From Streptococcus cristatus (lineage in GTDB: Bacteria; Bacillota; Bacilli; Lactobacillales; Streptococcaceae): a stretch of 64,000 nt of DNA. Of the stretch, positions 1 to 7,390 are shown one piece after another. The stretch lies in NCBI RefSeq assembly GCF_003943465.1, contig NZ_RJPR01000002.1:266710-330709 (forward strand). Direction: 5' to 3'. The notes below the pieces were generated by a model. It saw only the letters and a list, made by a program, of their open reading frames with translations, searched no databases and was not told where the DNA came from. How positions within the stretch are numbered: the stretch's first letter is position 1; each line of letters starts with the position of its first letter. A program made the translations under genes and the position numbers.

Positions 1-14
1 CTAGGTTGAAAATC

Positions 15-63
15 AGTACTAAACCAGTACAAATTTAGTGCTAATTTAGTACCAATTTAGTGC
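15..63. repeat. Five AGTRC motifs at exact 11-bp spacing
   Basis: AGTAC or AGTGC begins at 15, 26, 37, 48 and 59, so the step is 11 bp each time, one helical turn. The last three units share the longer form AATTTAGTRC. The array lies directly downstream of the phage late-type regulator gene, where terminase or packaging genes usually begin. A protein-binding array, either a regulator site or a packaging site, is the likely role, but this is inference. Confidence 0.55.
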
Positions 64-75
64 ACTCAACCATCA

Positions 76-579
76 CTAGATAGGGATGTGATAATCTTCC
101 ACCTTAAGTTCAAGACTTTTTGAAGTCCAACGATAACACTTGCGTAATTGTTTTAGAATCTTACGCCTACGATAAGCAAGTGTTGAATGACTGATTTCAT
201 AAATCTCTTCTAGTTCAGTCCAACTCTTGCCTAAGTAAATTAAATCCTTGGATAATGGCTTCAAATCCTCAGGTATTAGCTCCATAACGAACTCAAAGTA
301 GTAAAGATCCATTTTTAAGCAGTAGTAGGTATTAAGCAAACTACTGAGGTACTCTTGATTTTCTTGTTCTTGTTTTTCTCTAAAACTAAGAGAAATCAGC
401 TCACTACGACCATGGTTTTTACTTTTCTTGACCTTTTCATGCTCTGACTTCTCAAATACCAGTGACTGAATCACACTATTCTCTGAGATAGGTCGATAGT
501 TGAGCAATTTCTCCTGAACTAAATGTAACTTCATTTTCATGTCACGATAGTTTTTAGCTATATATTCCACCTTATCCAT
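76..579 (-). CDS. Phage transcriptional regulator, RinA/ArpU/DUF1492-like
   Basis: A 167-residue charged protein with a helical N-terminal half and a C-terminal helix-turn-helix-like segment (about residues 115-150, around SWTELEEIYEISHSTLAYRR). Size, fold pattern and place at the end of the replication module fit the RinA/ArpU-type regulators that switch on phage packaging and structural genes. The start has a GGAGGAACAG ribosome site, and its first bases overlap the end of the upstream helicase gene by 8 nt, so the two are translationally coupled. The 11-bp repeat array at 15-63 lies just beyond its stop and could be its target. Family assignment is by pattern only; no enzymatic function is expected. 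Confidence 0.6.
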   Translation of the reverse strand: MDKVEYIAKNYRDMKMKLHLVQEKLLNYRPISENSVIQSLVFEKSEHEKVKKSKNHGRSELISLSFREKQEQENQEYLSSLLNTYYCLKMDLYYFEFVMELIPEDLKPLSKDLIYLGKSWTELEEIYEISHSTLAYRRRKILKQLRKCYRWTSKSLELKVEDYHIPI

Positions 580-1948
580 CTGTTCCTCCTACTTGTGCTT
601 TAACAGCTTCAATCAGCCGTTCTTGTTGTGCATCTTTGTTTCCTAGTGCCTTGAGGATTTCCTCATCAATCGTTCCTTCAGTCACAATGTGTTGAATAAC
701 AACTGTCTCAGCCTCCTGGCCTTGACGCCAAAGTCGTGCATTGGTTTGTTGGTATAATTCCAAAGACCACGTTAATCCAAACCAGACCAAGTGGTGACCA
801 CCTTTTTGGAGGTTCAACCCATGACCTGCTCCAGCTGGATGAATTAAGCCAACTGGTACATTGCCCTTATTCCATTCACGAATATCTTCTTCTGTTTTCA
901 ACACCCGACTCGTTACCTTGAGTTTTTCTAAACGACCCGTAATCCGAGCCAAGTCATGTTTGAACCAATAGGCAACTAAGACAGGTTCTCCATTTGCGGA
1001 TTCGAGGATATCTTCAAGGGCATCTAGTTTTTGTTCATGAAGTGGCACAACCGTATGATCATCAGAATATACAGCTCCATTGGATAACTGAACTAACTTG
1101 TTCATTAGGCTTGCAGCATTTGCGGCAGTTACTTCTAATCCGTCTAACTCTGACAAGACATACTCTTTCTTAAACTGAATGTATTTTTCTTTTTCCTTTT
1201 CTGACATACGCACCAGTTTCTTAGTTGAAATTAATTCGGGCATATCCAGATAATCTAGGGCTTTCATAGAAATGGTAATATCACTAATCTTGTCTTGAAT
1301 TTGACACTCCGCATAATCCATGGGGATGTATTCATAGACAATGTTTCCATTGCGACGACCTTCTTCAAAGTAGCGACTACGAAACTCACCGATGAAGCGA
1401 CCAAGACGTTCTCCTCCGTCAATGACTTTAAACTCTGCGAACAAGTCCATCAGTCCATTCGAGCTTGGTGTTCCTGTTAGTCCAACCACTCGCTTCATGT
1501 AAGGTCGCATAGTCATGAAGGCTTTGAAACGCTTGGACTGCCATGACTTGAAAGAACTCAATTCATCAATTACAACCATGTCCCACTTGAAATACGGACT
1601 GCATTGTTCCACCAGCCAAGGTAGGTTTTCACGATTTACGATATAGATATCCGCATCTTTCTGAAGGGCTACTTTTCGTTGCTTGGGAGTACCAACTATT
1701 TTCGAATACCGTAAGTTACGCAACTCAGACCATTGCTCAATCTCGTCACTCCAGACAGTATTTGCGACTCGCAGTGGGGCAATAACCAAAACCTTAGTAA
1801 CCTCAAATCGGTCAAACATCAGCTCATTTACTGCAGACAAGGTTGTAGCCGTCTTCCCCATCCCCATGTCTAGGATGACTGCTGCATAAGGGTGACCTAT
1901 GATGAAGTCCTTAGCGACTACCTGATAGTTATGTAATGTCAATTTCAT
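572..1948 (-). CDS. Phage SNF2-type DEAD/DEAH helicase
   Basis: A 458-residue superfamily 2 helicase. The N-terminal lobe has Walker A (MGMGKTATT, about residue 29), a DEAD-like box II (VVIDELSSF, about 126) and motif III (GLTGTPSSNG). The C-terminal lobe has motif V/VI (QQTNARLWRQGQ, about 401). This is the compact SNF2 helicase found in many Firmicute phage replication modules, next to a VRR-NUC nuclease and a P4-type primase as here. It probably remodels DNA during phage replication or recombination; the substrate cannot be read from sequence. The gene overlaps both neighbours, by 20 nt upstream and 8 nt downstream, so the three form one operon read leftwards. Confidence 0.9.
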   Translation of the reverse strand: MKLTLHNYQVVAKDFIIGHPYAAVILDMGMGKTATTLSAVNELMFDRFEVTKVLVIAPLRVANTVWSDEIEQWSELRNLRYSKIVGTPKQRKVALQKDADIYIVNRENLPWLVEQCSPYFKWDMVVIDELSSFKSWQSKRFKAFMTMRPYMKRVVGLTGTPSSNGLMDLFAEFKVIDGGERLGRFIGEFRSRYFEEGRRNGNIVYEYIPMDYAECQIQDKISDITISMKALDYLDMPELISTKKLVRMSEKEKEKYIQFKKEYVLSELDGLEVTAANAASLMNKLVQLSNGAVYSDDHTVVPLHEQKLDALEDILESANGEPVLVAYWFKHDLARITGRLEKLKVTSRVLKTEEDIREWNKGNVPVGLIHPAGAGHGLNLQKGGHHLVWFGLTWSLELYQQTNARLWRQGQEAETVVIQHIVTEGTIDEEILKALGNKDAQQERLIEAVKAQVGGTDG

Positions 1949-2210
1949 CTAACACTTCTCCAATCATCTCAATGCGGTCAATGACATAAACCTTAAAGCC
2001 TAACCGCTCGAACAGTTTATGTCTTGACACTTGTAACTTCCTTGGCTTCTGGTCGGGAGCCTTTACTTCCACCAAGCCAAACTTGCCCTTGGGTAAAAAC
2101 ACCAAACGATCTGGAACACCAGAAAAAGAGGGCGATACCCATTTAGGACAAATACCTCCTCGAGCTTTCACAGACTTCACCAAAGCTTGCTCAACGTACT
2201 TTTCTCTCAT
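1929..2210 (-). CDS. VRR-NUC domain nuclease
   Basis: A small (93 residues from the ATG chosen here) VRR-NUC protein, a minimal PD-(D/E)XK nuclease. Visible motif: SGVPDRLVF followed by GLVEVKAPDQKPR, giving the PD and E-x-K catalytic set. In phages these proteins act as Holliday-junction or flap nucleases beside SNF2 helicases. I placed the start at the ATG at 2210 because it follows an AAAGGA ribosome site; a TTG seven codons upstream is possible. Its 3' end overlaps the helicase start by 20 nt. Domain certain, exact substrate not determined. Confidence 0.88.
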   Translation of the reverse strand: MREKYVEQALVKSVKARGGICPKWVSPSFSGVPDRLVFLPKGKFGLVEVKAPDQKPRKLQVSRHKLFERLGFKVYVIDRIEMIGEVLDEIDIT

Positions 2211-2238
2211 CGTTCTAAATCCTTTCGTCAAATTGAAG

Positions 2239-2344
2239 TGTGTAGGTCTAGTGCAGTCATTTCCAAAACTCCTCTTATAGGCTTTTTTTATAGTAATTTT
2301 TGCTTATAGGATAGTTTTAGAAAAGACCATAATAGACCTACACA
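2239..2344. repeat. 12-bp inverted repeat in the gap between primase and VRR-NUC genes
   Basis: TGTGTAGGTCTA at 2239-2250 is the exact reverse complement of TAGACCTACACA at 2333-2344. Between the arms CTTATAGG occurs twice (near 2273 and 2313). Further right ATGCTGGTC occurs at 2364-2372 and again at 2485-2493. The 284-base gap between 2211 and 2494 holds no convincing gene, only a 10-codon ORF with a good ribosome site near 2265. The repeats may be a protein-binding or mRNA-folding site within the leftward operon. Confidence 0.4.
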
Positions 2345-2494
2345 AAATCAAAAAATGTCACTCATGCTGGTCGTTTTAATCATCTATCTGAAACCTCATT
2401 CAAAATAAGTTCCAACCTTTCAGTCAACGACTTACACACCTAAAATAATCAAATACCTCTATTGTGGAGATCTGTTGACTAAAAATGCTGGTCA

Positions 2495-4780
2495 TTAATC
2501 TAAGAAATCATAACCATCCTCTACCAATTTCAAACCAAGAATGTGGTTCCCTTTACTTGTCCGTTTTCGTTTAAACCCTGCCTGCTCAAGTGCAGAATAA
2601 AAATCGGTTGTACTGCGTGTATACTCCATGTTTTTGGCGCAATAGGCACGATACTGACTGTATAGTTCTCCTGATTTTTCTGACAACTGGTCGCCAACTT
2701 GACAACAGTCACCAAGGAAGTGTCCTAACCAATCATTTGCTTCACGATAGGCTTTGACGGAAGATGAAACGGCAGTTGGTACATTTGTTTTGAAGTTCGC
2801 TTTGATGGCTTTTTCTGCACCTTCGATAATCCAAGACATGATGGCTGGTGCTGCATTGTCATACAAATGGTCCGCAAAGTTTTTGATGTCAGAGCGACCA
2901 GTTATTTTGGCATTAAAGGGAATAACAACCAAACGTCGCCAAGTTCCATCATCGTTCGCCCCTACTTTAGGCAGATGGTTGGTGTAAAGAACTAGCGTGT
3001 GTGAGGGCACGAAGTGGAATGGATCCTTGTACTTCTTCTCTGCTTGAATCTCATCAGTTGAAGTAATCTGCTTCACAACGGCTGTATTGAGTCGCATACC
3101 CTCAGCCATCTCAGAAGCAATGACCAGTCGTTTCCCTTTAAGCTCAGCAAGCTCAGGACTGACATTTCGCTTGTTTGACATAGTTAAGGCATCCGCAGAT
3201 AATTTACCTGAATAGCTACCTAGCACACGAGCAATGGTATTCCAAAAAGTAGACTTGCCGTTCGCTCCGCCTCCGTAGGCAATAATCATGTGTTCCTGAT
3301 AGACCTTACCGATAGCTGCCATACCAATAATTTCTTGAACATAATCAATTAATTCTTGGTCATTACAGAAAAAGGTAGCTAAAGTTTCCTGCCATAATCC
3401 CATTCCCTGATCACTAGGGGAGACTGCGGTAATTTTTGTTATGTAATCTTCAGGATTGTGTTCTTGTTGCCCATTTATTCCCTTTCGTAAATCATAGGTA
3501 GCCTCTGGGGTATTGAGTAATAAGTCATCACTATCTAATTCTGACAATTCTACTGAAAGAATTGGTTTAGCTGTATTATAGACAGCCATCAAATTCTTAT
3601 AGTCACGATGTTTCATAACAAATTTATGAAACTCTTTAGCTGCAAGATAAGCTTTTAAATATTTCAATTGAAGTGGAGTTTCGACTGCATTTTCTAGACG
3701 CTTTCCTCCAGCCTTTATGGTTAATTCATCAATACCTGAAGACTGAAGTTGCTTATCCGCAGATTCCAAGAGTGCAATCGCTTCAGCAAGTTGCTCATCA
3801 GTAAAGTGTACAACTGCACCTAGTGCCAACTGCTTATTCTCACGCCAGTGAGTTCCGTCATAGTAAAGATAGTCAGTTGCGTTGGTGTAGGCCAGCTTAT
3901 TAGCATATTCTCTAGCAAGCACACCAGCCTCGCCTACATCTGAGTAATCATCTGGTTTTAAAGTTTCTCGATTGAAAGCATCGGGAGCCACATAACTTTT
4001 TGATGTTTTTATAGTTCTGTTGTAGAATCGGACCGCGCTCCCCCAAATGGTATCTAACTCAGCTTTGTCAAGTGGCGGTACACATTTCTGTGCCTGCTCA
4101 TCAAAACCATCCCTAGCTTCTTGGGTCACGCCTAACCGTTTGAGAATTTTCGCAGCAAAAACTGACATCGTTGAATTACGACTCCCTTGCTGGATTGGTC
4201 CACTTGGAGGAGTATAGAAGTCTGCATCGAAATCTTCCTCATCTTCAATAGAAACAACTTGAAACAAATCTTCATCAATAGTTAGCCATGAATCATGCCA
4301 TATAACCTGTGCATTTGGATTTCCAAAGAAGAATCGTGCCGCATCCTTGGCATGATCATCAAAAAACTTGTATTGATTACAGAGTTCTTCCTTCATTGCT
4401 ACATAGATGTCTTTATCTGTTACCTCATTAATTTGGAAGTAGATATGAAACTTGGGTCTAGGTGCTTTTCCTGCCTTAGTCTGCATGTGACTACGGCTCG
4501 TCACCAAAGCGAAGTTATAATCCGCAAAGACGTCTTTAAGGAATTCTTCGGTAAGCCATTCATCAGGATTTTCTGTGTGATCATTATCAATATCCATGAC
4601 TAACACATCTGACTTGATAAAGTTGGCATTGGAGCGAGTATTTTGGACAAAAAGACCTGCCACATGGTCGAATTGAGCTACGTTTTGTAAGATAGCTTTA
4701 TCAGTGATAGTTACCATATTTGGATAGACCGTAGTTGTTTGTATTCCTGTCTGTCCAGAATGAGATAGGGTAAATTTCAT
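2495..4780 (-). CDS. Phage/plasmid P4-family primase-helicase
   Basis: A 761-residue protein with an N-terminal archaeo-eukaryotic primase-like region (VMDIDND about residue 80; PRPKFHIYF about 127), a D5-type linker and a C-terminal superfamily 3 helicase (Walker A YGGGANGKSTFW about residue 505, then ELAELKGKRLVIASE). Such proteins open the origin, unwind DNA and lay the primer for phage replication. The start has a close purine-rich ribosome site. It is transcribed leftwards, away from the rightward operon starting at 5057, and the 276-base gap between them carries palindromes and may hold the origin or the operator. Length is normal for the family and no motif is missing. Confidence 0.9.
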   Translation of the reverse strand: MKFTLSHSGQTGIQTTTVYPNMVTITDKAILQNVAQFDHVAGLFVQNTRSNANFIKSDVLVMDIDNDHTENPDEWLTEEFLKDVFADYNFALVTSRSHMQTKAGKAPRPKFHIYFQINEVTDKDIYVAMKEELCNQYKFFDDHAKDAARFFFGNPNAQVIWHDSWLTIDEDLFQVVSIEDEEDFDADFYTPPSGPIQQGSRNSTMSVFAAKILKRLGVTQEARDGFDEQAQKCVPPLDKAELDTIWGSAVRFYNRTIKTSKSYVAPDAFNRETLKPDDYSDVGEAGVLAREYANKLAYTNATDYLYYDGTHWRENKQLALGAVVHFTDEQLAEAIALLESADKQLQSSGIDELTIKAGGKRLENAVETPLQLKYLKAYLAAKEFHKFVMKHRDYKNLMAVYNTAKPILSVELSELDSDDLLLNTPEATYDLRKGINGQQEHNPEDYITKITAVSPSDQGMGLWQETLATFFCNDQELIDYVQEIIGMAAIGKVYQEHMIIAYGGGANGKSTFWNTIARVLGSYSGKLSADALTMSNKRNVSPELAELKGKRLVIASEMAEGMRLNTAVVKQITSTDEIQAEKKYKDPFHFVPSHTLVLYTNHLPKVGANDDGTWRRLVVIPFNAKITGRSDIKNFADHLYDNAAPAIMSWIIEGAEKAIKANFKTNVPTAVSSSVKAYREANDWLGHFLGDCCQVGDQLSEKSGELYSQYRAYCAKNMEYTRSTTDFYSALEQAGFKRKRTSKGNHILGLKLVEDGYDFLD

Positions 4781-5056
4781 TTGATATGCCTCCGTCTTTA
4801 GTTTTTAAATTAGGAAACTTGCTTCCTACCTTACTAAGTAAGAAACAGAGATGATTTTCCGCACTTCCGAAATTTTTTTAGAAAAGTAAAAGTTTCCTAT
4901 TAAATGCACAGGAAACTTTTTTATGTTCAAAAAATTATAGTGAGAAGCGGAAAAACACCTCTTAGATCTACTTAGTAAGATGTAAGGGATAAAAATATTC
5001 CTTACAAAACGGAAAAATCATTCGAAACCTTACTTAGTAAGATAGGAGGACCAAAT
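4781..5056. promoter_or_regulatory. Divergent control or origin-like region with CTTACTnAGTAAG palindromes
   Basis: The odd palindrome CTTACTAAGTAAG lies at 4830-4842 and CTTACTTAGTAAG at 5029-5041, with a degenerate copy at 4967-4979. A further inverted pair, TGTAAGG and CCTTACA, lies at 4981-5005, and TTTTCCGC (near 4855) has its complement GCGGAAAA (near 4947). The last palindrome sits directly upstream of the ribosome site at 5045. The region separates the leftward primase operon from the rightward replication operon, so it probably holds the operators for both and possibly the origin. Confidence 0.55.
4888..4924 (+). terminator. Rho-independent terminator-like hairpin inside the divergent region
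   Basis: AAAAGTTTCCT (4888-4898) pairs perfectly with AGGAAACTTTT (4910-4920) and runs into more T on the plus strand. No gene ends here, so it would act on a short transcript begun inside the intergenic region: an attenuator or the end of a small RNA. Confidence 0.5.
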
Positions 5057-5191
5057 ATGGTAAACGAACCATACATCGAACCTGATGATGATGTAGCAGA
5101 TACTCTCATCGCCATCAGCGTCATCTCAAAACTACTCGCTAGAAAAATTATGGAGGAAGAAAACAATGAGCAAAATGAAAGAACTGAATAG
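5057..5191 (+). CDS. Small phage protein, 44 residues, unknown function
   Basis: ATG at 5057 follows a strong ribosome site (TAGGAGG, 6 nt spacing), and the frame runs 44 codons to a TAG at 5189-5191, overlapping the next gene by 26 nt. The product starts MVNEPYIEPDDDVADTL and is acidic. It opens the rightward replication operon, immediately after an operator-like palindrome. I do not recognise a domain. The ribosome site and coupled overlap argue that it is translated. Confidence 0.6.
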   Translation: MVNEPYIEPDDDVADTLIAISVISKLLARKIMEEENNEQNERTE

Positions 5192-5489
5192 ACTGATTCA
5201 TGATATGGAAGAAACCGCAAAGTACTACCTTCGCTTGGTGGATGAGTTCAAGAAACTCCTCACTACTGAGGATGAAACAGCACCTAAATCAAATCCACCA
5301 AAAAATGAACCACAAAAGGAAATTCAATTGGAGGATGTCCGTGCTGTACTTGCCACGAAAGCAAAAGATGGCTATAAGGAAGACGTCCGTGCTCTTCTAA
5401 ATGCTTACGGTGCTTCTTCACTCTCAGTACTTGACCCAAAACACTTTGCGGCAGTACTTGAAGAAGCTGGAGGAATTGGTAATGACTAA
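5166..5489 (+). CDS. Phage protein of unknown function, 107 residues
   Basis: A hydrophilic protein with an N-terminal helical, probably coiled segment (residues 1-35), a low-complexity proline/lysine/glutamate linker (about 36-53) and a C-terminal helical domain (about 54-107). The C-terminal part, with its VRAVLATKAKDGYKEDVRAL pattern, resembles small phage proteins often labelled rRNA-biogenesis-like, without a tested role. ATG at 5166 follows GGAGGAAGAAAAC. Its stop overlaps the start of the downstream gene by 8 nt. It belongs to the rightward replication operon and may bind DNA or a replication partner, which is inference only. Confidence 0.75.
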   Translation: MSKMKELNRLIHDMEETAKYYLRLVDEFKKLLTTEDETAPKSNPPKNEPQKEIQLEDVRAVLATKAKDGYKEDVRALLNAYGASSLSVLDPKHFAAVLEEAGGIGND

Positions 5490-6603
5490 CCACGCCATTC
5501 TATCCGCATCTGCATCACATCGTTGGTTGAATTGCCCACCGTCTGCTCGTCTCACCGAAGATCTGCCAGACACAACATCTGATTTTGCTATCGAAGGTTC
5601 GGATGCTCACGAGTTGTGTGCTTATCTAGTCGAGAAAGCCTTGGGTAGGAATGCGCGTGATCCAACTGAAGATTTAACATTCTACAACGATGAGATGCAG
5701 GAATGTGCAGAAGAATATCGCAACTATGTCATGGAACAAGTCGAGAAAGCTAGAGGTTACTCTCGTGACCCTACAGTTCTTATAGAACAACGACTGGATT
5801 TTTCTAAGTGGGTACCTGAAGGCTTTGGAACTGGAGATTGCATCATCGTGGCAGACGGACGTCTTCAGGTTATTGATTATAAACATGGACTTGGTGTTCA
5901 GGTTGATGCAGACCACAACCCTCAAATGATGTGTTATGCACTTGGAGCACTTGAGATGTTTGATGGACTTTATAATTTCGATAACGTTACCATGACAATC
6001 TTTCAACCACGAAAACATAACATTTCTACCTTTAAGATAGAAAAGACTGAGCTGCTTGAATGGGCTGAAAATGTACTCACTCCAAAAGCTGAACTTGCAT
6101 TCAAGGGTGAGGGGGAGATGCAATCTGGTAAACACTGCCAATTCTGTAAACTCAAGAATGTCTGTCGCAAACGTGCTGAGGATAATTTGGCACTAGCCAA
6201 GATGGAGTTTGCGGATCCAGCTTCCCTTGACAACGAGGACATTGCAGAGATTTTGCCTAAACTAGACCTGTTGATTTCATGGGCAAACGACATCAAAGCT
6301 TATGCTTTAAATCAAGCAACAGATGGACATCCTATCCCAGGATACAAACTGGTTGAAGGTCGCTCTGTTCGTAAATTCTCAGATGAGTCAGCCGTTAGCC
6401 AAGCAGTGATTGAAGCAGGCTATGACCCTTATGAGAAGAAACTGCTCACTATCACTGCCATGACTAAGTTACTTGGCAAGAAAACTTTTAATGACCTGCT
6501 TGGTGGTCTTATCATAAAACCAAGTGGAAAACCGACACTCGTTCCTATTGACGATAGCCGTCAAGAGATGAACCTAGCAAAAAATGAATTTAAAGAGGAA
6601 TAA
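5482..6603 (+). CDS. DUF2800 protein, PD-(D/E)XK/Cas4-like nuclease
   Basis: From the ATG at 5482 (ribosome site GGAGGAATTGG) the product is 373 residues; an upstream in-frame start would run through the previous gene and is unlikely. It shows the RecB/Cas4-like nuclease set: GTGD (about 116-119), VIDYKHG (about 130-136) and a C-terminal cysteine cluster CQFCKLKNVC (about 213-222) which, with an early cysteine in LNCPPS, could hold an iron-sulphur cluster. DUF2800 proteins are standard members of Firmicute phage replication modules beside DUF2815 and a family A polymerase, exactly the order here. Likely a 5'-3' exonuclease used in recombination-dependent replication, by analogy. Confidence 0.88.
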   Translation: MTNHAILSASASHRWLNCPPSARLTEDLPDTTSDFAIEGSDAHELCAYLVEKALGRNARDPTEDLTFYNDEMQECAEEYRNYVMEQVEKARGYSRDPTVLIEQRLDFSKWVPEGFGTGDCIIVADGRLQVIDYKHGLGVQVDADHNPQMMCYALGALEMFDGLYNFDNVTMTIFQPRKHNISTFKIEKTELLEWAENVLTPKAELAFKGEGEMQSGKHCQFCKLKNVCRKRAEDNLALAKMEFADPASLDNEDIAEILPKLDLLISWANDIKAYALNQATDGHPIPGYKLVEGRSVRKFSDESAVSQAVIEAGYDPYEKKLLTITAMTKLLGKKTFNDLLGGLIIKPSGKPTLVPIDDSRQEMNLAKNEFKEE

Positions 6604-6607
6604 CTAT

Positions 6608-7156
6608 ATGACAACCAAAGTAATAACAGGACCAAACACTCGCTTCAGCTACTTAAATGCCAACGAGCCAAAATCTATAAATGGTAGCACTCCCAAGTAC
6701 AGTGCCTCACTCATCATCCCAAAAGAGGATACTGCCACCATTAACAAAATCAAGGCTGCTATTGAGCAAGCATATAAAGAAGGTGAGTCAAAGCTCAAAG
6801 GCAATGGCAAATCAGTACCTGCATTATCTACTCTGAAAACTCCCCTACGAGATGGTGACCTTGAACGCCCTGATGATGAAGCATACAAAAATGCCTACTT
6901 CGTAAATGCCAACTCGCCACACAAACCTGGTGTGGTTGATGGCAACCGCCAAGAAATTATCGATACGTCTGAGCTATACTCAGGTATCTATGGTCGTGCT
7001 TCTATCACCTTCTACGCATTTAATTCCAATGGCAATAAAGGGATTGCTTGCGGTTTGAATAACTTGCAAAAATTGCGTGATGGTGAACCCCTCGGAGGAC
7101 GCACTCGTGCCGAAGATGATTTTGCGACAGAAGACGATGATGACTTTTTGAACTAG
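6608..7156 (+). CDS. DUF2815 protein, probable phage single-strand DNA-binding protein
   Basis: The product is 182 residues from ATG 6608, chosen because an AAAGAGGAA ribosome site lies just upstream; an earlier in-frame ATG lies within the previous gene. The N-terminus (MTTKVITGPNTRFSYLNANE) and the acidic tail (FATEDDDDFLN) are typical of DUF2815, a family predicted to adopt an OB-like fold and act as phage single-strand DNA-binding or annealing protein. The acidic C-terminus resembles the partner-docking tail of SSB proteins. It stands between the DUF2800 nuclease and the polymerase, the conserved order in such phages. Confidence 0.88.
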   Translation: MTTKVITGPNTRFSYLNANEPKSINGSTPKYSASLIIPKEDTATINKIKAAIEQAYKEGESKLKGNGKSVPALSTLKTPLRDGDLERPDDEAYKNAYFVNANSPHKPGVVDGNRQEIIDTSELYSGIYGRASITFYAFNSNGNKGIACGLNNLQKLRDGEPLGGRTRAEDDFATEDDDDFLN

Positions 7157-7174
7157 AAATGGAGAATTTGGTAG

Positions 7175-7342
7175 ATGATGTATACGATTTTAACTTGTAC
7201 AATTATGGGTCTCTGGGTGCTTATCGGTCTATACTTCGGGTATATGACCATTAGAGATGACATTCGAAATGAAGTGGAACGAAAGGCAAAGCAAAACAAA
7301 GAAAAACTTAGCCAAACACCACTCAGTCGAAAAAACAAATAG
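7175..7342 (+). CDS. Small single-pass membrane protein, 55 residues
   Basis: Frame from ATG 7175 (a second ATG follows immediately) to TAG at 7340-7342. Residues 3-24 (around ILTCTIMGLWVLIGLYFGYM) form one hydrophobic segment, followed by a basic, charged helix (RNEVERKAKQNKEKL). It lies between DUF2815 and the polymerase and ends 48 nt before the polymerase start. No homology is recognised. It could anchor replication proteins or act on the host envelope; both are guesses. Confidence 0.5.
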   Translation: MMYTILTCTIMGLWVLIGLYFGYMTIRDDIRNEVERKAKQNKEKLSQTPLSRKNK

Positions 7343-7390
7343 AACTTTAGGTGGCAGTACTTCTGTCACCTTTTTCAGAAAGGACAAACT

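Noticed and set aside
736..2280. Several plus-strand open frames of 60-70 codons across the helicase and VRR-NUC genes
   Set aside because: They lie opposite well-supported minus-strand genes, lack ribosome sites and show no recognisable protein pattern.
5401..5481. Upstream extension of the DUF2800 gene
   Set aside because: It overlaps the previous gene over 80 bases, while ATG 5482 has a proper ribosome site and matches the usual family N-terminus.
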